From assembly GCF_024054565.1 (NCBI RefSeq), contig NZ_JAMXLR010000058.1, positions 1 to 64,000 of the forward strand: a stretch of DNA of 64,000 bases, written 5' to 3'. The translations under genes and the position numbers were made by a program. This document shows positions 43,570-51,602 of the stretch, piece after piece. Position 1 is the first letter of the stretch; every line of letters begins with the position of its first letter. This DNA is from Aeoliella straminimaris. Its GTDB lineage: Bacteria; Planctomycetota; Planctomycetia; Pirellulales; Lacipirellulaceae. The notes under the pieces are model-generated. The model was not told the DNA's origin, did no database searches, and saw only the letters and a program-made list of their open reading frames with translations.

Positions 43570-45818
43570 GCACGATTTCCACACCACCAGTTCAATCTGC
43601 TCCAAAGCTGGTGAGCACCATCCAGAACTTGATCCACCAGAAGGATGGCGTCCTCACGCAGGAACTGATCCGCCAGCCGGGTAGCTTCGGTTTGGGGCAG
43701 GTACCCGCACGCCTCAAACCTGACGCAACGACCGACATGGTTTGCGGATATTGTGCAACGGGCTGCAGCCTGCGGATTCACTTGAAGGAGGGCGAAGCGG
43801 TTAACCTGTCGCCCACCAGCGAGTATCCCGTCAATTTGGGAATGGCCTGCCCCAAAGGCTGGGAAGCACTCAGCGTGCTGGACGCACCCGACCGAGCGAC
43901 GCAACCGCTCCGGCGAAACGCACTCGGCGATTTGGAACCCGTCACCTGGGATACAGCGCTAGGGGAGTTTTGCGACCGCTTCAAATCCATTGGCGAAGCA
44001 TACGGGCCAGAGTCGATTGCCTTTCTCAGTACCGGTCAGATGGTAACCGAAGAAATGGCCTTCCTCGGAGCCTTGGCCAAGTTCGGCATGGGAATACTGC
44101 ATGGCGACGGCAACACTCGCCAGTGCATGGCCACCGCGGCCACGGCCTACAAGCAGTCGTTCGGCTTCGACGCCCCGCCGTACACCTATCAAGACTTCGA
44201 AGAGTCGGACGTTATCTTCCTGGTGGGATCCAACATCTGCATTGCCCATCCAATCATGTGGGAACGGGTATGCCGCAACAAGAACAGCCCCGAGATCATC
44301 GTCGTCGACCCGCGCCGTACCGAGACTGCGATGGCGGCGACCAGTCACCTGGCGATCAAGCCAAAGTCGGATTTGTCGGTCTTCTACGCTCTGGCCCACA
44401 TTCTCATTCGCGAAGATTGGATCGATCGGCCATTCATCGACGCCAGTACGAGCGGCTTTGATGAGTTCGTAGCGTTCGTGCAGCAGTACACCCCCGAGCG
44501 TGCGGCGGAAGCTTCCGGCGTCGATGTGGAAGTGATTGAGAGCGTCGCCCGCAAGATTCACGAAGGCAAACGCGTATCGTTCTGGTGGACGATGGGCGTT
44601 AACCAGAACTACGAAGGCGTTCGCGTCGCTCAGAGCCTGATCAACCTCGCCCTGATGACCGGCAATATCGGCCGGCCGGGTACTGGCGCCAACAGCATCA
44701 CGGGGCAGTGCAACGCCATGGGCTCGCGAATCTGGAGCAACACCACGGGGCTGCTGGGCGGACGATACTTCCAAAATGCCGAGCATCGCCATGAGGTGGC
44801 CGAGGTGCTCGAGATTCCGGTCGAGCGAATTCCTACCGAAGACAGCTGGCCGTATCACAAGATCATCGAAGGTATCCGCACCGGCGAGATCAAAGGGCTC
44901 TGGATACTCTGCACCAATACGGCCCATTCCTGGATCAACCAGTCCGATACACGCGAGTTGCTCGACAAGCTCGACTTCCTGGTGGTGCAAGACATGTACC
45001 ATACGACCGAGACTGCCCAGCAAGCCGATTTGGTTCTGCCAGCAGCCGGCTGGGGTGAGAAGGAAGGGACCTTCATCAACAGCGAGCGTCGACTTGGCAT
45101 TGTGAAGCGCGTGCGTCGTCCGCCCGGCGAAGCGCTGCCCGACTTCGCGATATTCCGTCTGATTGCCGAGTACTGGGGCTGCGGCGAATTGTTCCGCCAG
45201 TGGACCTCGCCCGAAGCCGCTTTCGGACTGCTGAAGGAGCTCTCGCGCAACCGGCCGTGCGACATTACCGGCATCGACGACTACGCCGCACTCGACCATG
45301 CCGGCGGAGCACAGTGGCCCTGCACCGAACCGGTGGCCAACGTCGAGCAGCAACGCCGACTGTTTACCGACGGCCGATTTTATCACGACGACGCTCGGGC
45401 CAATTTCCTGTGGGACGAAACTCGTGCGATGCCCGAGCAGCCCGACGAAGAGTATCCATTCCTGCTGCTCACCGGCCGAGGGACCGCCTCGCAGTGGCAC
45501 ACGCAAACGCGTACCGGCAAGTCGCCTGTGCTGCGAAAGCTCTACCCAGCAAACATCTACGTCGAAATGCACCCAGCCGACGCCACGCTGGCCGGTATCG
45601 CCAATTACGACGAAGTGAGCGTGCGATCGCGCCGCGGAGAACTCGCAGCCACGGCGTTCGTTACCCCTACCGTGCAGCGGGGGCAGTTGTTCATCCCAAT
45701 GCACTACGAAGAGACCAATCGACTTACGTTGCCACACTTCGATCCACACTCGCATCAACCCAGTTACAAGGACTGCGCAGTCAACATCCAGCCGCTACAC
45801 GAAGAGGCCAGACGATGA
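43566..45818 (+). CDS. nasA: Assimilatory nitrate reductase, molybdopterin catalytic subunit
   Basis: 750 residues. An N-terminal extension of about 55 residues precedes a [4Fe-4S] motif, C60-x2-C63-x3-C67...C95 (VCGYCATGC, MACPKG). The Mo-ligand cysteine is C187 in NTRQCM, as in the NarB/NasA branch. Further landmarks are GVNQNYEGV, TGQCNAMGSR and LPAAGWGEKEGTF..SERR. It reduces nitrate to nitrite in the cytoplasm. The start overlaps the DmsB-DmsC gene by 4 bases and its stop overlaps nirA by 4 bases, so the three are translationally coupled. Confidence 0.92.
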   Translation: MSTISTPPVQSAPKLVSTIQNLIHQKDGVLTQELIRQPGSFGLGQVPARLKPDATTDMVCGYCATGCSLRIHLKEGEAVNLSPTSEYPVNLGMACPKGWEALSVLDAPDRATQPLRRNALGDLEPVTWDTALGEFCDRFKSIGEAYGPESIAFLSTGQMVTEEMAFLGALAKFGMGILHGDGNTRQCMATAATAYKQSFGFDAPPYTYQDFEESDVIFLVGSNICIAHPIMWERVCRNKNSPEIIVVDPRRTETAMAATSHLAIKPKSDLSVFYALAHILIREDWIDRPFIDASTSGFDEFVAFVQQYTPERAAEASGVDVEVIESVARKIHEGKRVSFWWTMGVNQNYEGVRVAQSLINLALMTGNIGRPGTGANSITGQCNAMGSRIWSNTTGLLGGRYFQNAEHRHEVAEVLEIPVERIPTEDSWPYHKIIEGIRTGEIKGLWILCTNTAHSWINQSDTRELLDKLDFLVVQDMYHTTETAQQADLVLPAAGWGEKEGTFINSERRLGIVKRVRRPPGEALPDFAIFRLIAEYWGCGELFRQWTSPEAAFGLLKELSRNRPCDITGIDDYAALDHAGGAQWPCTEPVANVEQQRRLFTDGRFYHDDARANFLWDETRAMPEQPDEEYPFLLLTGRGTASQWHTQTRTGKSPVLRKLYPANIYVEMHPADATLAGIANYDEVSVRSRRGELAATAFVTPTVQRGQLFIPMHYEETNRLTLPHFDPHSHQPSYKDCAVNIQPLHEEARR

Positions 45819-47647
45819 GCCAACAGAATGGCTTTACCGACGATCAAAAGAGTTTTTTGCAAGGTTTCGCCCTGGGCAGCGACGTCGCCCGCAAGGTGCG
45901 TGGCCTGCCAGTACTCTCGGGCAGTGCCGACAGTAATGGCGAAAGCATCACAGTGGGCGGTGCCACCCCACCAGCCGCCGGCGTGCTGCCTGCCGATCCC
46001 GCCGCCCTGCACACCGACGCGCAGGATCGAGCTGTGGCCGCCGGCGGCAAATTAGCAGGCGAGGAAAAGGCCAAACGCGACAAGCCACCCGCCGACATGT
46101 GGGACGAGATGGCTGCCCGTGCCGCGGCTGGAGAGTACCCCAAGGGGACCGACGTTTTCCTCACCAAATTCTACGGCTTGTTCTACGTCGCCCCGGCGCA
46201 GGATAGCTACATGTGCCGCCTGCGTTTCGCTGGCGGCGCGCTGCGATCGTGGCAACTGCGCGGCCTGGCCGATCTGGCCGATCGGTTTGCCGGTGGCTAC
46301 TCGGACGTAACAACTCGCGCCAACCTGCAGCTACGCGAGATCCAAGCCGAGGATCCACTCAACGTGTTGATGGGGCTGCGCGATCTGGGCATCATCAACT
46401 ACGGCGCCGGCGGCGACAACATCCGTAACGTGACGGCCAGTCCCCTAAGTGGTATCGACAGCGAAGAGCTGATCGAAACGCTGCCGCTGGCTCGCAACAT
46501 GCATTATCACATCGTCCATCACCGCGAATTGTATGGGTTGCCTCGGAAGTTCAACATCGCCTTCGATGGCGGTGGAACCATCAGTGCATTGGAGGATACA
46601 AATGACATTGGATTCACGGCAGTACGCGCAGCAGGCTCCGATCTTCCTGAGAAAATTTACTTCCAGCTTACGCTCGGTGGCATCACCGGCCATAAAGACT
46701 TTGCTCGCCCTACTGGCGTGCTGCTCGAGCCGAGCGAGTGCGTCGAGGTGGCTGCGGCCGTGGTTCGGGTGTTCCTCCGCAATGGTGACCGTACCGATCG
46801 CAAAAAGGCCCGGCTAAAGTACGTGTTGGATGACTGGGGTTTCGACAAGTTTGTCGCCGAAGTCGAGGCAGAGCTTGGCCGCTCATTGCGACGCGCCCCA
46901 CTCGAAGCGTGCGAGGAGCGTCCTTCGGACCATCGTCAGGCACACATTGGCGTGCACCCTCAGCGGCAGGAGGGGATGAACTACATCGGCTTGGCCCTGC
47001 CGGTGGGGCGGATCACCAGCGATCAGATGCGTTCGATTGCCGCAATTTCCGAACGCTGGGGCGATGGCGACATTCGTTTGACGGTCTGGCAGAATCTGCT
47101 GATACCCAACATTCCGGACTCCGCCGTCGACGAAGTGAAGCAGGCCATCGAGGAGATTGGCCTCGACTGGCGCGCCAACAGTATCCGCGCGGGGCTCATC
47201 GCGTGCACCGGCTTGGCTGGCTGCAAGTACGCCGCCGCGCCGACCAAGCAGAACGCCCTGGCGCTAGCCGACTATGTCGAAGAGCGTTTGGAACTGGACC
47301 AGCCGGTGAACATCCACCTGACTGGGTGCCATCATTCGTGTGCCCAGCATTACATTGGCGACATTGGCCTGATTGCCGCCAACGTGGAAGATCCCAACGA
47401 TCCCGATGGTGACACGCTGGAGGGCTACCATCTGTTTGTTGGTGGTGGGTATGGGGTGCGACAAAACATCGGCCGCGAGTTGTTTCCCAATCTTCCGTTC
47501 AATGCCGTGCCGCCCCACGTGGCGGCGTTGCTTCAGGCGTACCTGGACCATCGTTATTCGGAGACGGAGAGCTTTGTCGAGTTCGCCAACCGGCACGAGA
47601 TCGAGGCTCTGCGCGAATTGTGTGCCCCTGAGGCCGTTGTAGCTTAA
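45815..47647 (+). CDS. nirA: Ferredoxin-type nitrite reductase, siroheme/[4Fe-4S]
   Basis: 610 residues from ATG 45815, which overlaps the nasA stop (ATGA). Reading further upstream is only the antisense-like frame of nasA. The siroheme/[4Fe-4S] cysteines are C464-x5-C470 (ACTGLAGCK) and C505-x3-C509 (TGCHHSC). It reduces nitrite to ammonium with six electrons. The first 35 residues (FTDDQKSFLQGFALG) are extra to NirA and resemble the N-terminus of the next gene product, suggesting a common docking element. The next gene starts 24 bases downstream. Confidence 0.92.
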   Translation: MSQQNGFTDDQKSFLQGFALGSDVARKVRGLPVLSGSADSNGESITVGGATPPAAGVLPADPAALHTDAQDRAVAAGGKLAGEEKAKRDKPPADMWDEMAARAAAGEYPKGTDVFLTKFYGLFYVAPAQDSYMCRLRFAGGALRSWQLRGLADLADRFAGGYSDVTTRANLQLREIQAEDPLNVLMGLRDLGIINYGAGGDNIRNVTASPLSGIDSEELIETLPLARNMHYHIVHHRELYGLPRKFNIAFDGGGTISALEDTNDIGFTAVRAAGSDLPEKIYFQLTLGGITGHKDFARPTGVLLEPSECVEVAAAVVRVFLRNGDRTDRKKARLKYVLDDWGFDKFVAEVEAELGRSLRRAPLEACEERPSDHRQAHIGVHPQRQEGMNYIGLALPVGRITSDQMRSIAAISERWGDGDIRLTVWQNLLIPNIPDSAVDEVKQAIEEIGLDWRANSIRAGLIACTGLAGCKYAAAPTKQNALALADYVEERLELDQPVNIHLTGCHHSCAQHYIGDIGLIAANVEDPNDPDGDTLEGYHLFVGGGYGVRQNIGRELFPNLPFNAVPPHVAALLQAYLDHRYSETESFVEFANRHEIEALRELCAPEAVVA

Positions 47648-47671
47648 ATCTCCACATCCACTTTTACGATC

Positions 47672-49264
47672 ATGAGCATTTCCCTCATTCCCGAATCGGC
47701 TCCCTTCACCGAGGAGCAGCGTAGTTGGCTGAATGGTTTTCTCGCCGGGTGGACGGGTGTCGTCGAGTCCGGCGGCAATGGCGAGTTGCCAGCCAACGGA
47801 AATAGCATGGCTACCGCAATGCTGACCGCCGAGCCCGTCGCCGTCGAGGAGGAAGAAGAATTCCCTTGGCACGACCCGAATCTGGAAATGGACGAGCGGC
47901 TGAAGCTCGCCGAAGGGAAACCACTCGAGCGGCAAATGATGGCCGCCATGGCGCAGCTCAATTGTGGCGCGTGCGGCTACTTGTGCCAGACCTACTCCGA
48001 GGCCATCGCGGCCGGCGAGGAGAAAAACCTCACACTCTGCTCGCCAGGTGGCAAAGACACCGCCAAGATGCTCAAGAAGCTCAAAAAGGAAGCAGGCACC
48101 GGTGCCTCGGCCAACGGCCAGGCAAAGTCCAATGGGGCGGCCACGAACGGTGTTGCTTCCAACGGATCTGCAGCAACCAACGGCTTTAGCCGCGCGAATC
48201 CCTATACCGCTCGTATCAAGTCGAGCAGCAATCTCAACCGCCAGGGATCGTCGAAACACACATCGCACGTGGTGATCGACCTGGGCGACAGCGGACTCAG
48301 CTACAACGTCGGCGATTCGCTGGGAGTCTACCCCACCAACTGCCATGAATTGGTGGGCGACGTCCTCGCCTGCCTCGATGACGTCAACGGTACCACCACC
48401 AACGATCTGGCGGAGAAGTACTGCCTGCGGTCAGTCAGTGAAGAACTGCTCGAGCTGCTCGCCCAAAAAACGCCGCATCCCGAAGAGAGGTCCGCTGTTG
48501 AGTCTTTGGTGGACTCCGACGAACTCGACACGATGGATGTCTACGACGTCCTACAGCGGACCCCCAGCGCACGTCTCGCCGCCACCGAACTGATGGAGTG
48601 CTTGCTGGACATGTCGCCGCGGCTGTATTCCATTGCGAGTTCCCACAAGGCCAATCCCGGTGAAGTGCATCTCACCGTCGGTCGGGCGGCGGCCACTATT
48701 GGTGGGCGCACTTACAAGGGCGTGGCGTCCACCATGTTCGCCGACCGAGTGCAACCCGACCATCCCGTCCGCGTGTACGTGCACCCTTCGCACGGCTTCA
48801 CGGTGCCCAGCGATCCGAGCGCGCCGATGATCATGGTCGGCCCGGGCACTGGCATCGCTCCGTTCCGCGCTTTTCTGCAGGAGCGAGCGACGGCCGACGC
48901 CCCGGGAAAGAACTGGCTGTTCTTTGGCGATCAACACGAAGCCACCGACTTTCTGTATCGCGAGGAGTTCGACGAGTTGGCGCAATGCGGTAAGCTCACG
49001 AAGCTCAGTCTGGCCTTCAGTCGCGATCAGGAGCAGAAAGTCTACGTGCAGGACCGCATGCGTGAAGAAGGCCAGGAACTATTCGCCTGGCTCGAAGAGG
49101 GCGGCCACTTCTTTGTTTGTGGCGATGCCAAACGCATGGCGGTGGATGTTGATCGAGCCCTGCACGACGTGATTGCAACGCACGGCCAGTTGTCCGATGA
49201 ACAGGCAAAAGAGTACGTCGAGCGCCTCAAGGCGGAGGGCCGCTACGTGCGTGATGTGTACTAG
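47672..49264 (+). CDS. [4Fe-4S]-FNR reductase (CysJ-like flavoprotein without flavodoxin domain)
   Basis: 530 residues. The N-terminal motif PFTEEQRSWLNGFLAG resembles the start of NirA. Residues about 90-140 are an RnfB-like [4Fe-4S] domain (C98, C101, C105, C123; LNCGACGYLCQTY). A Gly/Asn/Ala-rich linker leads to the ferredoxin-NADP reductase part of CysJ/P450 reductase (RLYSIASS for FAD, GPGTGIAPFRAFL and FFVCGDAKRMAVDVD for NADPH). The usual FMN flavodoxin domain is replaced by the Fe-S domain. It probably moves electrons from NADPH to NirA next to it, replacing ferredoxin. Confidence 0.82.
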   Translation: MSISLIPESAPFTEEQRSWLNGFLAGWTGVVESGGNGELPANGNSMATAMLTAEPVAVEEEEEFPWHDPNLEMDERLKLAEGKPLERQMMAAMAQLNCGACGYLCQTYSEAIAAGEEKNLTLCSPGGKDTAKMLKKLKKEAGTGASANGQAKSNGAATNGVASNGSAATNGFSRANPYTARIKSSSNLNRQGSSKHTSHVVIDLGDSGLSYNVGDSLGVYPTNCHELVGDVLACLDDVNGTTTNDLAEKYCLRSVSEELLELLAQKTPHPEERSAVESLVDSDELDTMDVYDVLQRTPSARLAATELMECLLDMSPRLYSIASSHKANPGEVHLTVGRAAATIGGRTYKGVASTMFADRVQPDHPVRVYVHPSHGFTVPSDPSAPMIMVGPGTGIAPFRAFLQERATADAPGKNWLFFGDQHEATDFLYREEFDELAQCGKLTKLSLAFSRDQEQKVYVQDRMREEGQELFAWLEEGGHFFVCGDAKRMAVDVDRALHDVIATHGQLSDEQAKEYVERLKAEGRYVRDVY

Positions 49265-49346
49265 GACGGGTCGCCCGCCCGTTCTAAGAGTGCGAGATAG
49301 CTTGTCCTCCGACATCTGCTACCCATCCAGCAGGAATCTTGTTGAA

Positions 49347-49763
49347 ATGACCGAACAGCAAATCCAACTCGTCCAAGAAAGCTGGGCCAAGATCGCGCCC
49401 AGTTCGGATCAGGTCGCCGTGCTATTCTATGATCGGTTGTTCGAGATCGCCCCTCATTTTAAGCCCTTGTTCAAGAATGACATTACCGAACAAGGTCGTA
49501 AGTTGATGCGAATGATCTCGATGGCCATCCACGCATTGCCAAATCTCGAGCAGGTGCTTCCCGCCGTTCAGCAATCGGGCGTCAGGCATACCGAGTATGG
49601 CGTTCAGCCGCAGGACTACGAAGTAGTGGGAGCCGCCTTGCTGTGGACTCTCGAACAGGGCCTGGGAGACGACTATACGGCCGAACTTCAGGAAGCATGG
49701 ACCTTGACCTACGCGACCCTGGCAGACGTGATGAAAGAAGCCGCAGCCGCTACGGTCGCCTAA
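49347..49763 (+). CDS. Single-domain bacterial globin
   Basis: 138 residues from ATG 49347 with an AGGAA box. It is a full globin fold of the Hmp/Vgb type: B10 tyrosine Y28 in LFYDRLF, the CD segment FKPLF, and the proximal histidine H81 in VRHTEYGV. There is no reductase domain. Position at the end of the nitrate/nitrite operon suggests protection against nitric oxide formed from nitrite, or oxygen handling; the reductase partner could be the FNR protein encoded 82 bases upstream (inference). Confidence 0.88.
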   Translation: MTEQQIQLVQESWAKIAPSSDQVAVLFYDRLFEIAPHFKPLFKNDITEQGRKLMRMISMAIHALPNLEQVLPAVQQSGVRHTEYGVQPQDYEVVGAALLWTLEQGLGDDYTAELQEAWTLTYATLADVMKEAAAATVA

Positions 49764-50095
49764 CGGGTGCCAGACACTCACCCCCCGGAGGCCTATGGCC
49801 TATCGCCGGACAACGATACCGGGGCTCTACTGGCGGCAATCCAGCGGCCAGATCATCTTCATTCTTCGCCTGGCCCAACTCGAGAGACTTGTCAGCAATC
49901 TCCGCATCTCCTGCTTAGAAAGCGGGCACCGGCTCCGGCTGCGGAATCCCACCACTCCCCTAAACTGCTGCAAACGTTGAAGTTGCGCGATCTACCCAGT
50001 CGCCTGCTGGCCGCTGGTATGGAACGTGCAGCAACAGCTGTGCTACCGGTATGCGCTCACGGGAGGGCCACCATCTTTTAACTCGTCCTCGATTG
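49764..50095 (+). other. Gene-less stretch between globin and regulator genes
   Basis: 332 bases. No open frame with a ribosome-binding site and no convincing terminator or promoter; nothing I can support. Confidence 0.5.
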
Positions 50096-51586
50096 ATGAC
50101 TGCAGCTCCGAGCTACCAAGATCCGAACCTGCCGGTCGTCCTCGTGATTGACGACGACCCTCTCATTTCCGTAGTTGTACGACGGGCGATGGATCGTATC
50201 GCCCATCGCATGTTTAGTGCACACGACGGTACCTCGGGCATTCGTGAAGTCGAGCAAAAACGCCCCGACCTCATTGTGCTGGACAACATGTTGCCCGACT
50301 GCATAGGCATCGAAGTGCTGAGCAAAATCCATCACTTGGCGCCAAATGTGCCGGTCATTTTCGTCACGGCTCGCGGCTCGGGCAGCACCGCCATCGAAGC
50401 GATGAAGCTTAGCGCGTTCGACTATCTACCCAAGCCGCTGGACCCTTCGAAGCTCCGCCTTCAAGTGGAACGAGCCCTCTCGCTTCGCTCGCTGTTACAG
50501 TCGACCGCGGCGTTGGACTCTGACTGCGCCCCCTCGCTCCAGCCTCCCTTGATAGAGACTCCGGAGAAGCCTACTTCCGATGCGCTGGTCGGCGAGTGCC
50601 CTGCCATGCAGCATGTATTCAAGGCGGTTGGCAAAGTCGCTATGCAGAGCGTGCCTGTGCTGCTTCGAGGCGAGCACGGCACTGGCAAGGAGGCCTTGGC
50701 ACGCGAGATTCATCGCCATAGCCGCTTCGCGGATGGCCCATTCATCAAGACGTTCTGCCCAGGTCGCAGTGATGAACAACTCAAACACGAGTTGTTCGGA
50801 AACGCCGACGTACCCGGCAATATCAACTTCTCCACGAATGGAACGTTGTTGCTTCAGGAAATCGGGACATTGAGCCTCGCCGCGCAAGGTCTGCTGCTTC
50901 AAGTGCTTCGAGACGGCAGTTATACCGACCCCCTCAGCGGAGAATCCAAGCCGCTTCCTTGTCGGCTTATGACTACAACAACCGACGACCTGGAAGAGTT
51001 AGTGCGGAAGGGCGAGTTTCGCTCCGATCTCTATTACTTACTCACATCGTTCGTGATCACGTTGCCGCCACTTCGCCAACGCCACGGCGACCTGCCGCTG
51101 CTGATCGCCCGCACTCTGGATAAGCTCAGCCACATCGCCGCTGGATTTGGTATCGACTACACACGAGTGTCGGAAGATGCGATGAAGGTGCTATGCCGCC
51201 ACCTGTGGCCGGGGAACATCGACGAGCTAGAGAGTGTCCTCAAACGTGCCATGGTCGAGCAGAAGGGACACATCCTGGTCGCTGATGACATGAAACGAGC
51301 GATGGCCGAAGACCCTGTGGTCGCCATGTCGGGCGACACCGATGACTCAACCAAGTTCTCCACCGACTGGGCGGTATTCGCCCAGATGCGAATCGATAGC
51401 GGAACGGAAGATTTGCATGCCGATGCCGTCGAGGAAATGGAACGCAAGTTGTTTGTGCGAGTACTGGGCCATACCGGCGGCAATCAGGCCCAGGCCGCGA
51501 GGCTGCTCGGTATTACCCGGGCCAGTCTACGCAAAAAGCTGCGACAGTATGGCATGAGCGCCCAACAATTGGCCGACTCGAATTGA
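50096..51586 (+). CDS. NtrC-like response regulator with a modified AAA+ domain
   Basis: 496 residues from ATG 50096, which places the receiver domain at the usual distance from the start. REC: VLVIDDD and acceptor D63 in LIVLDNMLP, with K in YLPKP. AAA+: Walker A GEHGTGK (K198). The Walker B strand reads GTLLLQEIG, with Q254 in place of Asp, and the segment after ELFGNA is shortened so the GAFTGA loop that contacts sigma-54 is missing. A C-terminal Fis-type helix-turn-helix (NQAQAARLLGITRASLRKKL) binds DNA. It probably regulates without activating sigma-54. It is followed 16 bases later by a hybrid kinase gene. Confidence 0.8.
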   Translation: MTAAPSYQDPNLPVVLVIDDDPLISVVVRRAMDRIAHRMFSAHDGTSGIREVEQKRPDLIVLDNMLPDCIGIEVLSKIHHLAPNVPVIFVTARGSGSTAIEAMKLSAFDYLPKPLDPSKLRLQVERALSLRSLLQSTAALDSDCAPSLQPPLIETPEKPTSDALVGECPAMQHVFKAVGKVAMQSVPVLLRGEHGTGKEALAREIHRHSRFADGPFIKTFCPGRSDEQLKHELFGNADVPGNINFSTNGTLLLQEIGTLSLAAQGLLLQVLRDGSYTDPLSGESKPLPCRLMTTTTDDLEELVRKGEFRSDLYYLLTSFVITLPPLRQRHGDLPLLIARTLDKLSHIAAGFGIDYTRVSEDAMKVLCRHLWPGNIDELESVLKRAMVEQKGHILVADDMKRAMAEDPVVAMSGDTDDSTKFSTDWAVFAQMRIDSGTEDLHADAVEEMERKLFVRVLGHTGGNQAQAARLLGITRASLRKKLRQYGMSAQQLADSN

Positions 51587-51602
51587 ACCAGAAGCCGCAC
51601 GC

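Noticed and set aside
43959..45758. 599-codon open frame antisense to nasA
   Set aside because: Antisense shadow of a gene with clear Fe-S and Mo-site motifs.
45200..45814. In-frame upstream extension of nirA
   Set aside because: This stretch codes for the C-terminal part of nasA in another frame; ATG 45815 gives a normal ATGA overlap and normal N-terminus.
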